64,000 nucleotides of DNA. Origin: Dysgonomonas sp. HDW5A (lineage in GTDB: Bacteria > Bacteroidota > Bacteroidia > Bacteroidales > Dysgonomonadaceae). Below the pieces are notes generated by a model. The model was not told where the DNA came from, made no database searches, and saw only the letters and a list, made by a program, of their open reading frames with translations. Numbering within the stretch: the first letter of the stretch is position 1; every line of letters begins with the position of its first letter. The DNA is taken from assembly GCF_011299555.1 (NCBI RefSeq), contig NZ_CP049857.1, positions 1,302,001 to 1,366,000 on the forward strand, in the 5' to 3' direction. The position numbers and the translations under genes were made by a program. Positions 53,975 through 61,441 of this stretch are shown here, one piece after another.

Positions 53975-54835
53975 TTATTCAATCGGAAGATAAATTTCAG
54001 TTTTCAGTTTATCGGGAGAAGTTCTATCGGGATGATTAAGATATTTCTCAAATGCAGGAACGTTTCTCAATTTGCAATTACTGTCAGGCAGCCACTTTGC
54101 ATAGATAGTATCATATACACTGCCCAGATTTTCATACGGTCCCTGATATAAAAAAATTGCATACTTACCTCCGCTTATTTCTTTGACTCCTATTTCACCT
54201 TTAGGTAAGGCCTTTTTAGGAAGAACTAAACAAATATCAGTGCGAAGCTTATCCGCTTCTGTAACTTTGGGGTCATCATGGTAGACACAAAGATGTTCTA
54301 TACCTGCCGAAAAGAGTTTGTTTTCTTTTACATATGCCCATAAGCGTGTCCAACATCCGCTAAAATCAACATCGGAATATTTGCCAAAAATCTGAATATA
54401 GATAACCTGCTTGGGTTCCAACTCCTGTATTTTGGGTGCTTTCAGTTTTAAATCTTCATTTAATAATAGTGATCTCATAATCGTGTGGTTTTTATTGTTT
54501 CTAAATTCGATTGGTGAGATTCCATAAAACGACTTAAACGATTTCGACAAAGAGGAAGGCACATCATATCCTGTTTGATAAGCAATATCTTGCACCGATA
54601 GATCCGAATGGCGTAACAATCGAGCTGCAGTCTCGATACGCAAACGTACAATAAAAGCCCCTAAAGATTCACCCAGAAAAGCTTTCATGATGCGGTGAAA
54701 ATGATACGGTGAAAAATTTGCCTTTTTGGCTAAACTATTCAAGTCCAAATCCTCACTCAGGTGTGCATTGATATGCTCAATAATAATATTGACTTGCTTT
54801 TGATACTCTTCCTTAGTTGATAATCTCTGATTCAT
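53975..54835 (-). CDS. AraC-family regulator with GyrI-like effector domain
   Basis: About 286 residues from the ATG at 54835 (MNQRLSTKEEY). The upstream ATG at 54856 would start inside a -7-like box at 54859-54866. The N-terminal two-HTH AraC domain (about 10-108) includes LAKKANFSPYHFHRIMKAFL and VQDIAYQTGYDVPSSLSKSF. The C-terminal part (about 125-285) is a GyrI/BacA-like SHV domain, as in Rob and SbmC-like multidrug-sensing regulators. It is probably a transcription activator responding to a small hydrophobic ligand. Divergent from the LiaF-like gene; targets unknown. Confidence 0.92.
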   Translation of the reverse strand: MNQRLSTKEEYQKQVNIIIEHINAHLSEDLDLNSLAKKANFSPYHFHRIMKAFLGESLGAFIVRLRIETAARLLRHSDLSVQDIAYQTGYDVPSSLSKSFKSFYGISPIEFRNNKNHTIMRSLLLNEDLKLKAPKIQELEPKQVIYIQIFGKYSDVDFSGCWTRLWAYVKENKLFSAGIEHLCVYHDDPKVTEADKLRTDICLVLPKKALPKGEIGVKEISGGKYAIFLYQGPYENLGSVYDTIYAKWLPDSNCKLRNVPAFEKYLNHPDRTSPDKLKTEIYLPIE

Positions 54836-54858
54836 TTCGTTTTTATTTAATCTCACGA

Positions 54859-54866
54859 CAAAAATA
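54859..54866 (-). promoter_or_regulatory. Possible AraC-gene promoter -7 box
   Basis: TATTTTTG (TAnnTTTG) on the minus strand, 23 bases before the start at 54835. Confidence 0.4.
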
Positions 54867-54936
54867 GATCACAATTACAAATCCGGCTTTTCCAAACTTG
54901 CTAACATCACAAAACGTTGTATTTATAAAACATTCC

Positions 54937-54949
54937 CCCTTATAAAGGG
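54937..54949. promoter_or_regulatory. Short perfect dyad in the AraC/LiaF divergent region
   Basis: CCCTT-ATA-AAGGG, unusually GC-containing for this AT-rich gap. It is a possible regulator site for either gene. Confidence 0.3.
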
Positions 54950-54986
54950 CGATACATCTGTTTCAATTCCACACAGATGTAGATAG

Positions 54987-55015
54987 TTTCGTCAACAAAA
55001 ATAGTTATTTCGTCA
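54987..55015 (+). promoter_or_regulatory. Direct repeats, probable LytTR-type binding site
   Basis: TTTCGTCA at 54987-54994 and again at 55008-55015, exactly 21 bases apart, ending 10 bases before the -33 box of the LiaF-like gene. LytTR regulators typically bind two direct repeats about two helical turns apart at this position. A LytTR gene is encoded just downstream. Confidence 0.5.
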
Positions 55016-55025
55016 TTATTCTGTT

Positions 55026-55054
55026 TTTGACAGTATTTAAAACTCCTACATTTG
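55026..55054 (+). promoter_or_regulatory. Probable promoter of the LiaF-like/LytTR genes
   Basis: TTTG (55026-55029), 17-base spacer, TACATTTG (55047-55054), 27 bases before the start at 55081. Confidence 0.6.
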
Positions 55055-55080
55055 TTATAAACAATAAAAAACGTATCACA

Positions 55081-55866
55081 ATGGAAAATGAATTTAAAAT
55101 AAAAAATAAAGAATCACAAGGTAAAATAGGATTTGCCATACTACTTGTACTTGCAGGAATTATTCTTCTTGCTTTTAATCTCGAACTGATACCCGTTATT
55201 TACAAGCCTATATTAATATCGTGGCAAATGCTTTTAGTGGTATTGGGTATTGCTGCTTTTATTAAACGCCACTTTGTGAATGCAATCATTCTTATATCTG
55301 TAGGGGGATTTTTCATCTTACCTGTTATAGGCCAAAGCTTTCCCGAAGTATTAAATGGGACACTTAATAATGCTCAGAATTATTGGCCTGTATTGCTTAT
55401 CATTGGAGGAATCCTGTTTCTATTCAAAAAAAACGATCACGGAATGTGCAGTAAATATTGTCAGCCAAAGAAATTCATTTCAGATATGAGTAAAGGATGT
55501 TCAAATACCAATACCGATACCGGAAATGATTATGTAGACAAAGCGGTATTATTCAATGGCAGCGAAGAAATTGTGTTTTCATCCAACTTTAGAGGAGGAG
55601 AAGCAAATGCTGCTTTTGGAGAGATTAAACTTGATCTAAGAAAAGTAAGTGGCTTAAGTACAAATAATAAACTTGAAGTAAATGCTATGTTTGGCTCTAT
55701 AATAGTTTATGTTCCTAGCGAATGGCAGATAAACTTAAAATCAAGTGCCATGTTTGGTGACGTTCAAGATAAAAGACACATGGTTGATACCCCTATTTCT
55801 GACAGCACTCCAATTTTGAATTTGAAAGCTGCTTGCATGTTCGGGAATGTCGAAATTAGAAACTAA
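55081..55866 (+). CDS. LiaF/YvqF-like membrane protein
   Basis: About 261 residues from the ATG at 55081 (MENEFKIK); this start follows the promoter boxes, unlike the alternative at 55027. Four hydrophobic segments (about 14-35, 40-55, 57-75 and 93-108) form a LiaI/LiaF-like membrane part. A soluble region with GMCSKYCQPKK follows, then a C-terminal beta-helix-like domain with repeats AAFGEIKLDLRK, NAMFGSIIVYVP, SAMFGDVQDK and ACMFGNVEIR. These resemble the C-terminal domain of LiaF, the inhibitor of cell-envelope stress signalling in Firmicutes. It is followed by a membrane-anchored LytTR regulator, which suggests a signalling pair (inference). Confidence 0.85.
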   Translation: MENEFKIKNKESQGKIGFAILLVLAGIILLAFNLELIPVIYKPILISWQMLLVVLGIAAFIKRHFVNAIILISVGGFFILPVIGQSFPEVLNGTLNNAQNYWPVLLIIGGILFLFKKNDHGMCSKYCQPKKFISDMSKGCSNTNTDTGNDYVDKAVLFNGSEEIVFSSNFRGGEANAAFGEIKLDLRKVSGLSTNNKLEVNAMFGSIIVYVPSEWQINLKSSAMFGDVQDKRHMVDTPISDSTPILNLKAACMFGNVEIRN

Positions 55867-55975
55867 GGTTGCAAACTTCTGCGACACCCTTATGGGTACA
55901 ACCACAAGAGGCTACTTAATCATAAAATGCAGCAATACTATTGATGCTGCTTAAATACACATTATCATTTATCAG

Positions 55976-56815
55976 ATGAATAATAGTCGTTTAAAATTAC
56001 TAATTCTCCCATTAATTATTGTAATTATTACTCTTATAGTAACAGTTGCAATAATGGCTCCGCTTATACCATTACCACTCTCCGATCTTATTTTAGATGG
56101 GGCTATATTCGGATTATTATTGGCGATATTAAATTTCTTATTAAAAGAAATCATTAGATATTCCAATTATAAATCTTTACCTATAATTCAGCAAATCGTT
56201 AACTACGGAGCATTAGCCATATTATTCGTATTAAGTTGGGTAGGAATAAGCTTTTTGATACTTTATATAATATCGCCGGAGAATGCAATGAATTATGTAC
56301 TCCCAACCGTACCAATACGGATTACCCTAGCTTTACTTACCTATGGATTGCTTATATTATTATATGGATATATTTTTACTCAAAATCAAGAGGAAGAAGT
56401 TAGTATAGACATCGATGTAGAGCATACCACAGATATCGAATCCTCAGAAAAAACCATGACAAACGAAGACACTTCTGACAGCGAAATACTAGAACATATT
56501 GCGGTGAAAAATGGGCAGAAAATTGACCTTATATTTATCAATGATATAATATCGATTCAGGCTGAAGGAAACTATGTAATGATCTTCACCCCCAAAGGGA
56601 AGTATTTGAAAGAACAAACAATGAAGTATTTTGGAGACCATTTACCTGCCAATAAATTTGTCAGGGTACACCGTTCAAACATTATAAATATAGATTATAT
56701 ACAACGCATAGAACTGTATGAGAAACAAAGCCAAATGCTGAAACTACAGAATAACCTACAAGTTAAAATGAGTATTGCCGGATACAAAGAATTAAAAAGG
56801 GTACTAAATCTCTAA
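55976..56815 (+). CDS. Membrane-anchored LytTR DNA-binding regulator
   Basis: A 279-residue protein with four membrane helices (about 7-27, 32-53, 68-92 and 106-128) and a short acidic linker (EEEVSIDIDVEHTTDIE). The C-terminal LytTR DNA-binding domain runs from about 170 to 279: NDIISIQAEGNYVMIFT, YLKEQTMKYFGDHLPANKFV, RVHRSNIINIDYI, all typical. It lacks a receiver domain, so the sensor must be the membrane part or a partner such as the LiaF-like protein encoded 109 bases upstream. The direct repeats before that gene are its likely binding site. Confidence 0.9.
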   Translation: MNNSRLKLLILPLIIVIITLIVTVAIMAPLIPLPLSDLILDGAIFGLLLAILNFLLKEIIRYSNYKSLPIIQQIVNYGALAILFVLSWVGISFLILYIISPENAMNYVLPTVPIRITLALLTYGLLILLYGYIFTQNQEEEVSIDIDVEHTTDIESSEKTMTNEDTSDSEILEHIAVKNGQKIDLIFINDIISIQAEGNYVMIFTPKGKYLKEQTMKYFGDHLPANKFVRVHRSNIINIDYIQRIELYEKQSQMLKLQNNLQVKMSIAGYKELKRVLNL

Positions 56816-57135
56816 AAAGGATTCGTCATAAGAATAAGTCTAATATCTTGTATTCGACCGGAACCCCGATCACTAATTGCTTAAAAGTAAGTCAATCTGC
56901 CAGTAAAACGAGCTTATCACATATATTACAAGAGAATCTGAGCTCTTTGATTCGCACCGGATATATCTATATTCAAACAGGAAACTTACATACCGAATTG
57001 AAGATAACTCAAGGAGGAAGATAATCGGATTATCAACCCTTACCTTTAATTTCAAAAGAATATTTATTTTCAGCGACTAATTCGTGTTTTTATAGGGATA
57101 CGAGAAAATTATTTTCAGTCGAAAGAATTAAATCT
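56816..57135. other. Non-coding stretch between the LytTR gene and bcp
   Basis: About 320 AT-rich bases. A 60-codon minus-strand frame (57055-56873) has no recognisable features and is not called. No RNA gene or strong hairpin seen. Confidence 0.4.
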
Positions 57136-57143
57136 TATCTTTG
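57136..57143 (+). promoter_or_regulatory. Probable bcp-recA promoter -7 box
   Basis: TATCTTTG, 23 bases before bcp; a TTTTC sequence about 20 bases upstream may serve as -33 box. Confidence 0.6.
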
Positions 57144-57166
57144 GTTTCAAAATAAATATAGAAAAT

Positions 57167-57655
57167 ATGGCTCTAACTATCGGAGATAAAATACCTGAGA
57201 TTTTAGGTACGGATCAGGCGGGAAAAGAAGTAAAAACGAGTGACTTTAAAGGTCAGAAATTCATTTTGTATTTCTATCCCAAAGATAATACCCCCGGATG
57301 TACAGCCGAAGCCTGTAACTTCAGAGATAACTTCTATGAATTGCGTAAGGCTGGTTACGAAATTGTAGGGGTGAGTGTGGATGACGAAAAATCGCATATT
57401 AAGTTTATCGAAAAATATGAACTTCCTTTTCCTTTGATTTCGGACAAAGACAAAGTTTTAGTTGAAGAATTTGGAATATGGGCGGAAAAAACTTTAGCAG
57501 GTAAGAAATATATGGGTACCTTGCGTTCTACATTTTTGATTGACGAAAATGGTGTGATCGAACAAGTCTTTACTCCTAAAGAAATCAAAGCGAAGGAGCA
57601 TGCCGAGCAGATATTGGATTGGTTAACAGAGCTAAAAAACAAAAACAAAAAATAA
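57167..57655 (+). CDS. bcp: Thiol peroxidase, Bcp-type peroxiredoxin
   Basis: Reduces hydrogen peroxide and organic hydroperoxides. The 162-residue protein has the peroxidatic Cys in [14 protein letters not shown] (about 42-55), with the resolving Cys five residues later, as in atypical 2-Cys Bcp proteins. [11 protein letters not shown] and [10 protein letters not shown] are family landmarks. It is separated from recA by only two bases, so peroxide defence and DNA repair are cotranscribed here; this linkage also occurs in related genomes. Confidence 0.95.
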   Translation: MALTIGDKIPEILGTDQAGKEVKTSDFKGQKFILYFYPKDNTPGCTAEACNFRDNFYELRKAGYEIVGVSVDDEKSHIKFIEKYELPFPLISDKDKVLVEEFGIWAEKTLAGKKYMGTLRSTFLIDENGVIEQVFTPKEIKAKEHAEQILDWLTELKNKNKK

Positions 57656-57657
57656 TA

Positions 57658-58689
57658 ATGGCTGACGAAAAAGAAAAAGCAAAAAAAGATGTTGCAGCAC
57701 CCAATAGCGATAAGCTAAAGGCTTTACAGGCAGCAATGGATAAGATTGAGAAGAGTTACGGCAAAGGCTCAATCATGAAGTTGGGAGACGAAAAAATAGA
57801 AGATATAGCTGTAATACCAACAGGTTCAATCGGATTAAATGCGGCGTTAGGCGTAGGAGGTTTTCCTCGCGGACGTGTTATCGAAATATATGGTCCCGAA
57901 TCGTCAGGTAAAACAACATTAGCAATTCATGCTATTGCCGAAGCTCAAAAAGCGGGTGGCATAGCTGCATTTGTGGATGCAGAGCATGCTTTTGACCGTT
58001 TTTATGCCGAAAAACTAGGTGTTGATATAGGTAACTTACTTATTTCTCAACCGGATAATGGAGAGCAAGCATTGGAAATCGCAGAACAATTGATCAGATC
58101 ATCGGCAATTGATATTGTTGTGATTGACTCGGTTGCTGCACTTACTCCAAAAGCTGAATTAGAAGGAGATATGGGTGATTCTAAAATGGGACTTCAAGCC
58201 CGTTTGATGTCACAAGCACTTCGTAAACTAACGGCTGCAATCAATAAAACAAATACAACCTGTATATTTATCAACCAGTTGCGTGATAAAATCGGCGTAA
58301 TGTTTGGTAATCCAGAAACTACAACGGGTGGTAATGCCTTGAAATTTTATGCTTCTGTTCGTCTTGATATTCGCCGTATCGGTCAATTGAAAGATGGAGA
58401 AGAAGTTAAAGGTAGCCAGACTCGTGTGAAGGTGGTGAAAAATAAAGTGGCACCTCCTTTCCGTAAAGCTGAATTCGATATTATGTACGGTGAAGGTATT
58501 TCACGTGCAGGAGAAATTATCGACTTAGGCTCGGATTTAGGTATCGTCAAGAAAAGCGGATCGTGGTACAGTTATAATGAAACGAAACTGGGACAAGGTC
58601 GTGAAGCTGCTAAAGATATGATGAGAGATAATCCCGAATTGGCAGATGAACTGGAACAATTGATTTTTGCAGCATTGAAAGCAAAATAA
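57658..58689 (+). CDS. recA: Recombinase RecA
   Basis: Strand-exchange ATPase for homologous recombination and SOS coprotease. About 343 residues from the ATG at 57658 (MADEKEKA), two bases after the bcp stop; a longer frame reaching back into bcp is rejected. Walker A is GPESSGKTT (about 74-82) and Walker [13 protein letters not shown]. The L1 and L2 DNA-binding loops are [20 protein letters not shown] and [20 protein letters not shown]. Intact and of normal length. No LexA-like operator was seen in front of the bcp promoter. Confidence 0.98.
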   Translation: MADEKEKAKKDVAAPNSDKLKALQAAMDKIEKSYGKGSIMKLGDEKIEDIAVIPTGSIGLNAALGVGGFPRGRVIEIYGPESSGKTTLAIHAIAEAQKAGGIAAFVDAEHAFDRFYAEKLGVDIGNLLISQPDNGEQALEIAEQLIRSSAIDIVVIDSVAALTPKAELEGDMGDSKMGLQARLMSQALRKLTAAINKTNTTCIFINQLRDKIGVMFGNPETTTGGNALKFYASVRLDIRRIGQLKDGEEVKGSQTRVKVVKNKVAPPFRKAEFDIMYGEGISRAGEIIDLGSDLGIVKKSGSWYSYNETKLGQGREAAKDMMRDNPELADELEQLIFAALKAK

Positions 58690-58723
58690 AGTCTCAAGAC
58701 TATTAATAAAAGGCTAAGACTTT
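58690..58723. repeat. Two decayed palindrome-like units after recA
   Basis: AGTCTCAAGACT (58690-58701) and AAAGGCTAAGACTTT (58709-58723), the second in AATAA-core-AGAT context. They directly follow the recA stop codon and resemble the dispersed palindrome with substitutions. Confidence 0.35.
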
Positions 58724-58757
58724 AGATATTGGCAGTGTCTTAAATAATGAGTAAATG

Positions 58758-58792
58758 AAAAGCTACAGGTTGTAAAACTTGTAGCTTTTTTT
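58758..58792 (+). terminator. Terminator after recA
   Basis: AAAAGCTACA pairs with TGTAGCTTTT around an 12-base loop; the right arm runs on into TTT. Confidence 0.8.
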
Positions 58793-58824
58793 ATTTGTAG
58801 AAATAATGAGCCAATAAAAGAAAA

Positions 58825-58872
58825 ATTCTCTCAAATTCCCCCGTTTTTTTTGGGGGGGAGATTTGAAAGAAT
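58825..58872. other. Long GC-cored inverted repeat with T8 and G7 runs
   Basis: ATTCT and TCAAAT arms pair with ATTTGA and AGAAT. An inner CCCCC pairs within GGGGGGG, with a loop of G and eight T. About 16 pairs with two small bulges. It lies between the recA terminator and the HIT gene 3' end; possibly a terminator for the HIT gene or a repeat element. Confidence 0.6.
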
Positions 58873-58942
58873 CTATATGATAAAAATTCAACGTTGTAGT
58901 TGATGCTTACACAAAAGTATGAATAATACCTTTGTATAGTCG

Positions 58943-58957
58943 AAATCTCTGACCTAG
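58943..58957. repeat. Decayed palindrome copy at the HIT gene 3' end
   Basis: AAATCTCTGACCTAG followed by AT. The HIT stop codon (TAG, 58956-58954 minus strand) falls in the same place within the right arm as at punA and greA. Confidence 0.35.
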
Positions 58958-59355
58958 ATATTTTCCAATTCAGATATAATGTCTTTAGTGATTTGTTGGA
59001 ATTCGTCTTCCAATAACTTTAATCTGGGATTAGACAAGTTCATATCTCTCTCGGCATTAATGGGTATTAAATGTATGTGTGCGTGAGGAACTTCCATTCC
59101 TATTACCATGAGTCCTATTCGTTTACAAGGTACTGCCCTTTGTATGGCTTTGGCTATTTTCTTACTATACACAATCATTTCAGATAATACATCATCATCC
59201 AAGTCAAAAAGATAATCTGTCTCATGTTTGGGTATAACCAATACATGTCCTTTAGCCATCGGTCTGATGTCTAAAAAAGCAAAGAAATTGTCGTTTTCGG
59301 CAATCTTATAACATGGTATTTCACCTTTTATTATTTTACTGAAAATAGTCGCCAT
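58954..59355 (-). CDS. HIT-family nucleotide hydrolase
   Basis: A 133-residue histidine-triad protein of the Hint/HinT branch, which hydrolyse adenosine phosphoramidates and related nucleotides. The triad HAHIHLIP is at residues 91-98. N-terminal FSKIIKGEIPCYKIAENDNF and HVLVIPKHE are family landmarks. The cellular substrate is not known for this branch. It follows greA in the same direction; a palindrome copy lies in the 93-base gap. Confidence 0.95.
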   Translation of the reverse strand: MATIFSKIIKGEIPCYKIAENDNFFAFLDIRPMAKGHVLVIPKHETDYLFDLDDDVLSEMIVYSKKIAKAIQRAVPCKRIGLMVIGMEVPHAHIHLIPINAERDMNLSNPRLKLLEDEFQQITKDIISELENI

Positions 59356-59435
59356 CTTAGCTCTTTTTGAATTAATGTAAATAATTATTGATACTCATAA
59401 TAGACTCAGGCTTTTACAATTGCCTAACTAACAAA

Positions 59436-59450
59436 AAGGTCTGAGACCTT
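59436..59450. repeat. Dispersed palindrome at the greA/HIT junction
   Basis: Perfect AAGGTCTGAGACCTT in CCTAACTAACAAA-core-AAAT context. It overlaps the greA stop codon (TAA at 59451-59449, minus strand). Confidence 0.85.
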
Positions 59451-59919
59451 AAATAGATATATCAATAATTTCAAAAGATACCATTCCATTAGGTACTTTT
59501 ATTTCTGCAATCTCACCTACCTTTTTACCCATTAAACCTTGAGCAATGGGAGTATTGATGGCAATTTTATTCTCCTTCAGATTCGCTTCACTTTCGGCAA
59601 CCAACATATAAGTCATTTGTTGATTGTTTTTGGTGTTTTTTATTGTAACCTTATTTAGAATCTGTACAGAATCTATGCCAATAGAGCTCTTATCTATCAG
59701 TCTAGCATTAGCTAATAGATTTTTCAGTTGTCCGATTTTAGCTTCAAGTAAGCCTTGAGCTTCTTTTGCTGCATCATATTCAGCATTCTCCGAAAGATCG
59801 CCTTTATCGCGAGCCTCTCCGATTTGTTTAGAGATTTTAGGTCTTTCCACTGTTTCCAATAAGTTGATGTCTTCTTTCAACTTGTCGTAACCTTCTGCGG
59901 TCATGTAAGTAACAGCCAT
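59449..59919 (-). CDS. greA: Transcription elongation factor GreA
   Basis: Binds in the RNA polymerase secondary channel and stimulates cleavage of backtracked RNA. The 156-residue protein has the N-terminal coiled coil with its acidic tip (GDLSENAEYDAAKEAQ, about 38-53) that places Asp/Glu at the active site. The C-terminal FKBP-like domain follows (VSFEIIDI near the end). Normal length. A TATATTTG promoter box lies 100 bases upstream and the leader forms an 11-pair hairpin. The 3' end lies in a palindrome copy. Confidence 0.97.
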   Translation of the reverse strand: MAVTYMTAEGYDKLKEDINLLETVERPKISKQIGEARDKGDLSENAEYDAAKEAQGLLEAKIGQLKNLLANARLIDKSSIGIDSVQILNKVTIKNTKNNQQMTYMLVAESEANLKENKIAINTPIAQGLMGKKVGEIAEIKVPNGMVSFEIIDISI

Positions 59920-59959
59920 AGCAAAATGTTAATTAAAGATTAGTACTTTTTATAAGAGA

Positions 59960-60010
59960 TAAAAAGAAAAAGAATCCTTGTCGTATAGACCAGAACTCCT
60001 TTTCTTTTTA
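59960..60010 (-). promoter_or_regulatory. Hairpin in the greA leader
   Basis: TAAAAAGAAAA (59960-59970) pairs with TTTTCTTTTTA (60000-60010) around a 29-base loop. In the greA mRNA the right arm is U-rich, so it could act as an attenuator or 5' stabilising hairpin. Confidence 0.4.
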
Positions 60011-60019
60011 TGCTTGATG

Positions 60020-60051
60020 CAAATATATACTTAAATTTCGGACAAAACAAA
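60020..60051 (-). promoter_or_regulatory. Probable greA promoter
   Basis: Minus strand: TTTG (60051-60048), 20-base spacer, TATATTTG (60027-60020). Confidence 0.6.
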
Positions 60052-60065
60052 ATCCTATCCAATAA

Positions 60066-61223
60066 TTATAATAATTTTTGGATTTCAGACTCGATATTTT
60101 CTCCTGGTAATAAGCGTTTTACAATTTCACCATTACGGTTAATTAATAGTAGAGAGGGAAGGGCTTGTACATTAAACTTCGAAATCAGATCTGAGTTCAA
60201 AGACTTGTTCTCATGCACTGCAACCCAAGGAATATTAGCTGCTGAGTTTTTCCAGAAATGCACATCTGTATCGAATGACACCTGATATATTTCGAAGTCC
60301 GGTTTAAATTTATTGTATAATTTATTCAATACAATATTATGCTCCGGTGATTTTTCCGATTGATATACAGTAAAATCTAATAGAACTACTTTTCCTTTTA
60401 ATGAGGTCAGGTTTACGGGAGTTCCGTTTACATCGGGTAATTCAATATTATAATATTTAGCAGCGTCAATTTCATTGGCGTTATTTATATCAAAGGGTTG
60501 CTTTTCGCTTTGTCTGCGTACTTTAATCGCATTCAGCGTATAGTCATGCAGATGCTTTGCGCGTGGCGAATCAGGGTAGTTCATATCCCAGGCTGTTGCC
60601 ACAGCAGCGAAAGGTTTATAATCTGATTTATCGTAAGGGTCAAAAAATAGATAGCCTTTTACTTTTTGAAATAAGGCGAAGTAAGAAGCCGGATTTTTAG
60701 TATCCGCAAAAATAATTTTCAAAGCAGTATCTTTATATTCAGATGCAATAGTTTGTATTTGACTGAAATATTCCTGCTCGTTAACTTCTTTATTACTGAA
60801 TTTTCGTTGAAGTTCATCTAAAGCCTGACTTGCTTTGTATTGAGCCAAAGTGATCGCCTTTAGTTGAAGATTTGCTTCTGATCCTTCTACATTATACTCA
60901 GTGCCAAAGTTCTTTTCAGAAGCATTTACCTTGATTGTTTCAGTAGAGTCGATAACCAAATTTATTACCTGCCCGTTTAAACGCAGGACATAAAATTCAG
61001 GATAAGGAGTAGATGTTCCTTTGAATTTAAACTCTCCTTTTGTACCTGGTTTTATTGAATCAAGTAGGGTTGTTTGGCTCAATTCACGTTTCTCTAAATA
61101 GAGCATGGTGCTATCTGTAGCATCGGAGATCTTACCTTCGATAACAAATTTAGGTCCTTTGTCAGAGCACGAAACAAGGGCACATAAAACAAAAATGGTA
61201 AATAGATTTCGGAACATCTTCAT
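60066..61223 (-). CDS. Thioredoxin-fold lipoprotein lacking the CxxC pair
   Basis: A 385-residue lipoprotein; leader ends ALVSC with lipid Cys at 19. Residues 25-125 are a DUF4369-like beta domain (FVIEGKISDATDSTMLYLEK), then a helical linker. A TlpA/AhpC-TSA thioredoxin domain (about 255-385) includes LPDVNGTPVNLTSLKGKVVL and QALPSLLLINRNGEIV with the cis-Pro. Where relatives have WCxxC this one reads FTVYQSEKSPEHN, with no Cys. It is therefore unlikely to be a thiol oxidoreductase and may bind or chaperone instead. It has its own promoter. Confidence 0.85.
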   Translation of the reverse strand: MKMFRNLFTIFVLCALVSCSDKGPKFVIEGKISDATDSTMLYLEKRELSQTTLLDSIKPGTKGEFKFKGTSTPYPEFYVLRLNGQVINLVIDSTETIKVNASEKNFGTEYNVEGSEANLQLKAITLAQYKASQALDELQRKFSNKEVNEQEYFSQIQTIASEYKDTALKIIFADTKNPASYFALFQKVKGYLFFDPYDKSDYKPFAAVATAWDMNYPDSPRAKHLHDYTLNAIKVRRQSEKQPFDINNANEIDAAKYYNIELPDVNGTPVNLTSLKGKVVLLDFTVYQSEKSPEHNIVLNKLYNKFKPDFEIYQVSFDTDVHFWKNSAANIPWVAVHENKSLNSDLISKFNVQALPSLLLINRNGEIVKRLLPGENIESEIQKLL

Positions 61224-61331
61224 AATAAATAGTATTAAATATTTATTGTTTTTTATTTGTAATGATAGATATACTTTATATCTCTGTAAAGGTGATCAAG
61301 GCAAACAGCCTGTACACTCAAAGACCATAAA

Positions 61332-61346
61332 AAGGTCTGAGACCTT
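61332..61346. repeat. Dispersed palindrome in a divergent region
   Basis: Perfect AAGGTCTGAGACCTT in AAAGACCATAA-core-AAAT context, about 10-25 bases into the predicted transcript of the cysteine-less lipoprotein gene. Confidence 0.85.
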
Positions 61347-61361
61347 AAATAAAATTTTGTG

Positions 61362-61391
61362 CAAATATATGAATAAAAAATACTAAACAAT
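61362..61391 (-). promoter_or_regulatory. Probable promoter of the cysteine-less lipoprotein gene
   Basis: Minus strand: ATTG (61391-61388), 18-base spacer, TATATTTG (61369-61362). Confidence 0.65.
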
Positions 61392-61400
61392 TACTATTCT

Positions 61401-61432
61401 TTTGTTATATAAGATACGAATCTATATATTTG
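61401..61432 (+). promoter_or_regulatory. Probable promoter of the Cys/His-rich protein gene
   Basis: TTTG (61401-61404), 20-base spacer, TATATTTG (61425-61432). The ATG at 61442 is only nine bases past the box, so the mRNA would be nearly leaderless. Confidence 0.6.
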
Positions 61433-61441
61433 TACCTCAAT

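Noticed and set aside
56873-57055. 60-codon minus-strand ORF between the LytTR gene and bcp
   Set aside because: No recognisable motif, promoter or neighbour in the same direction; typical of a chance frame in AT-rich DNA.
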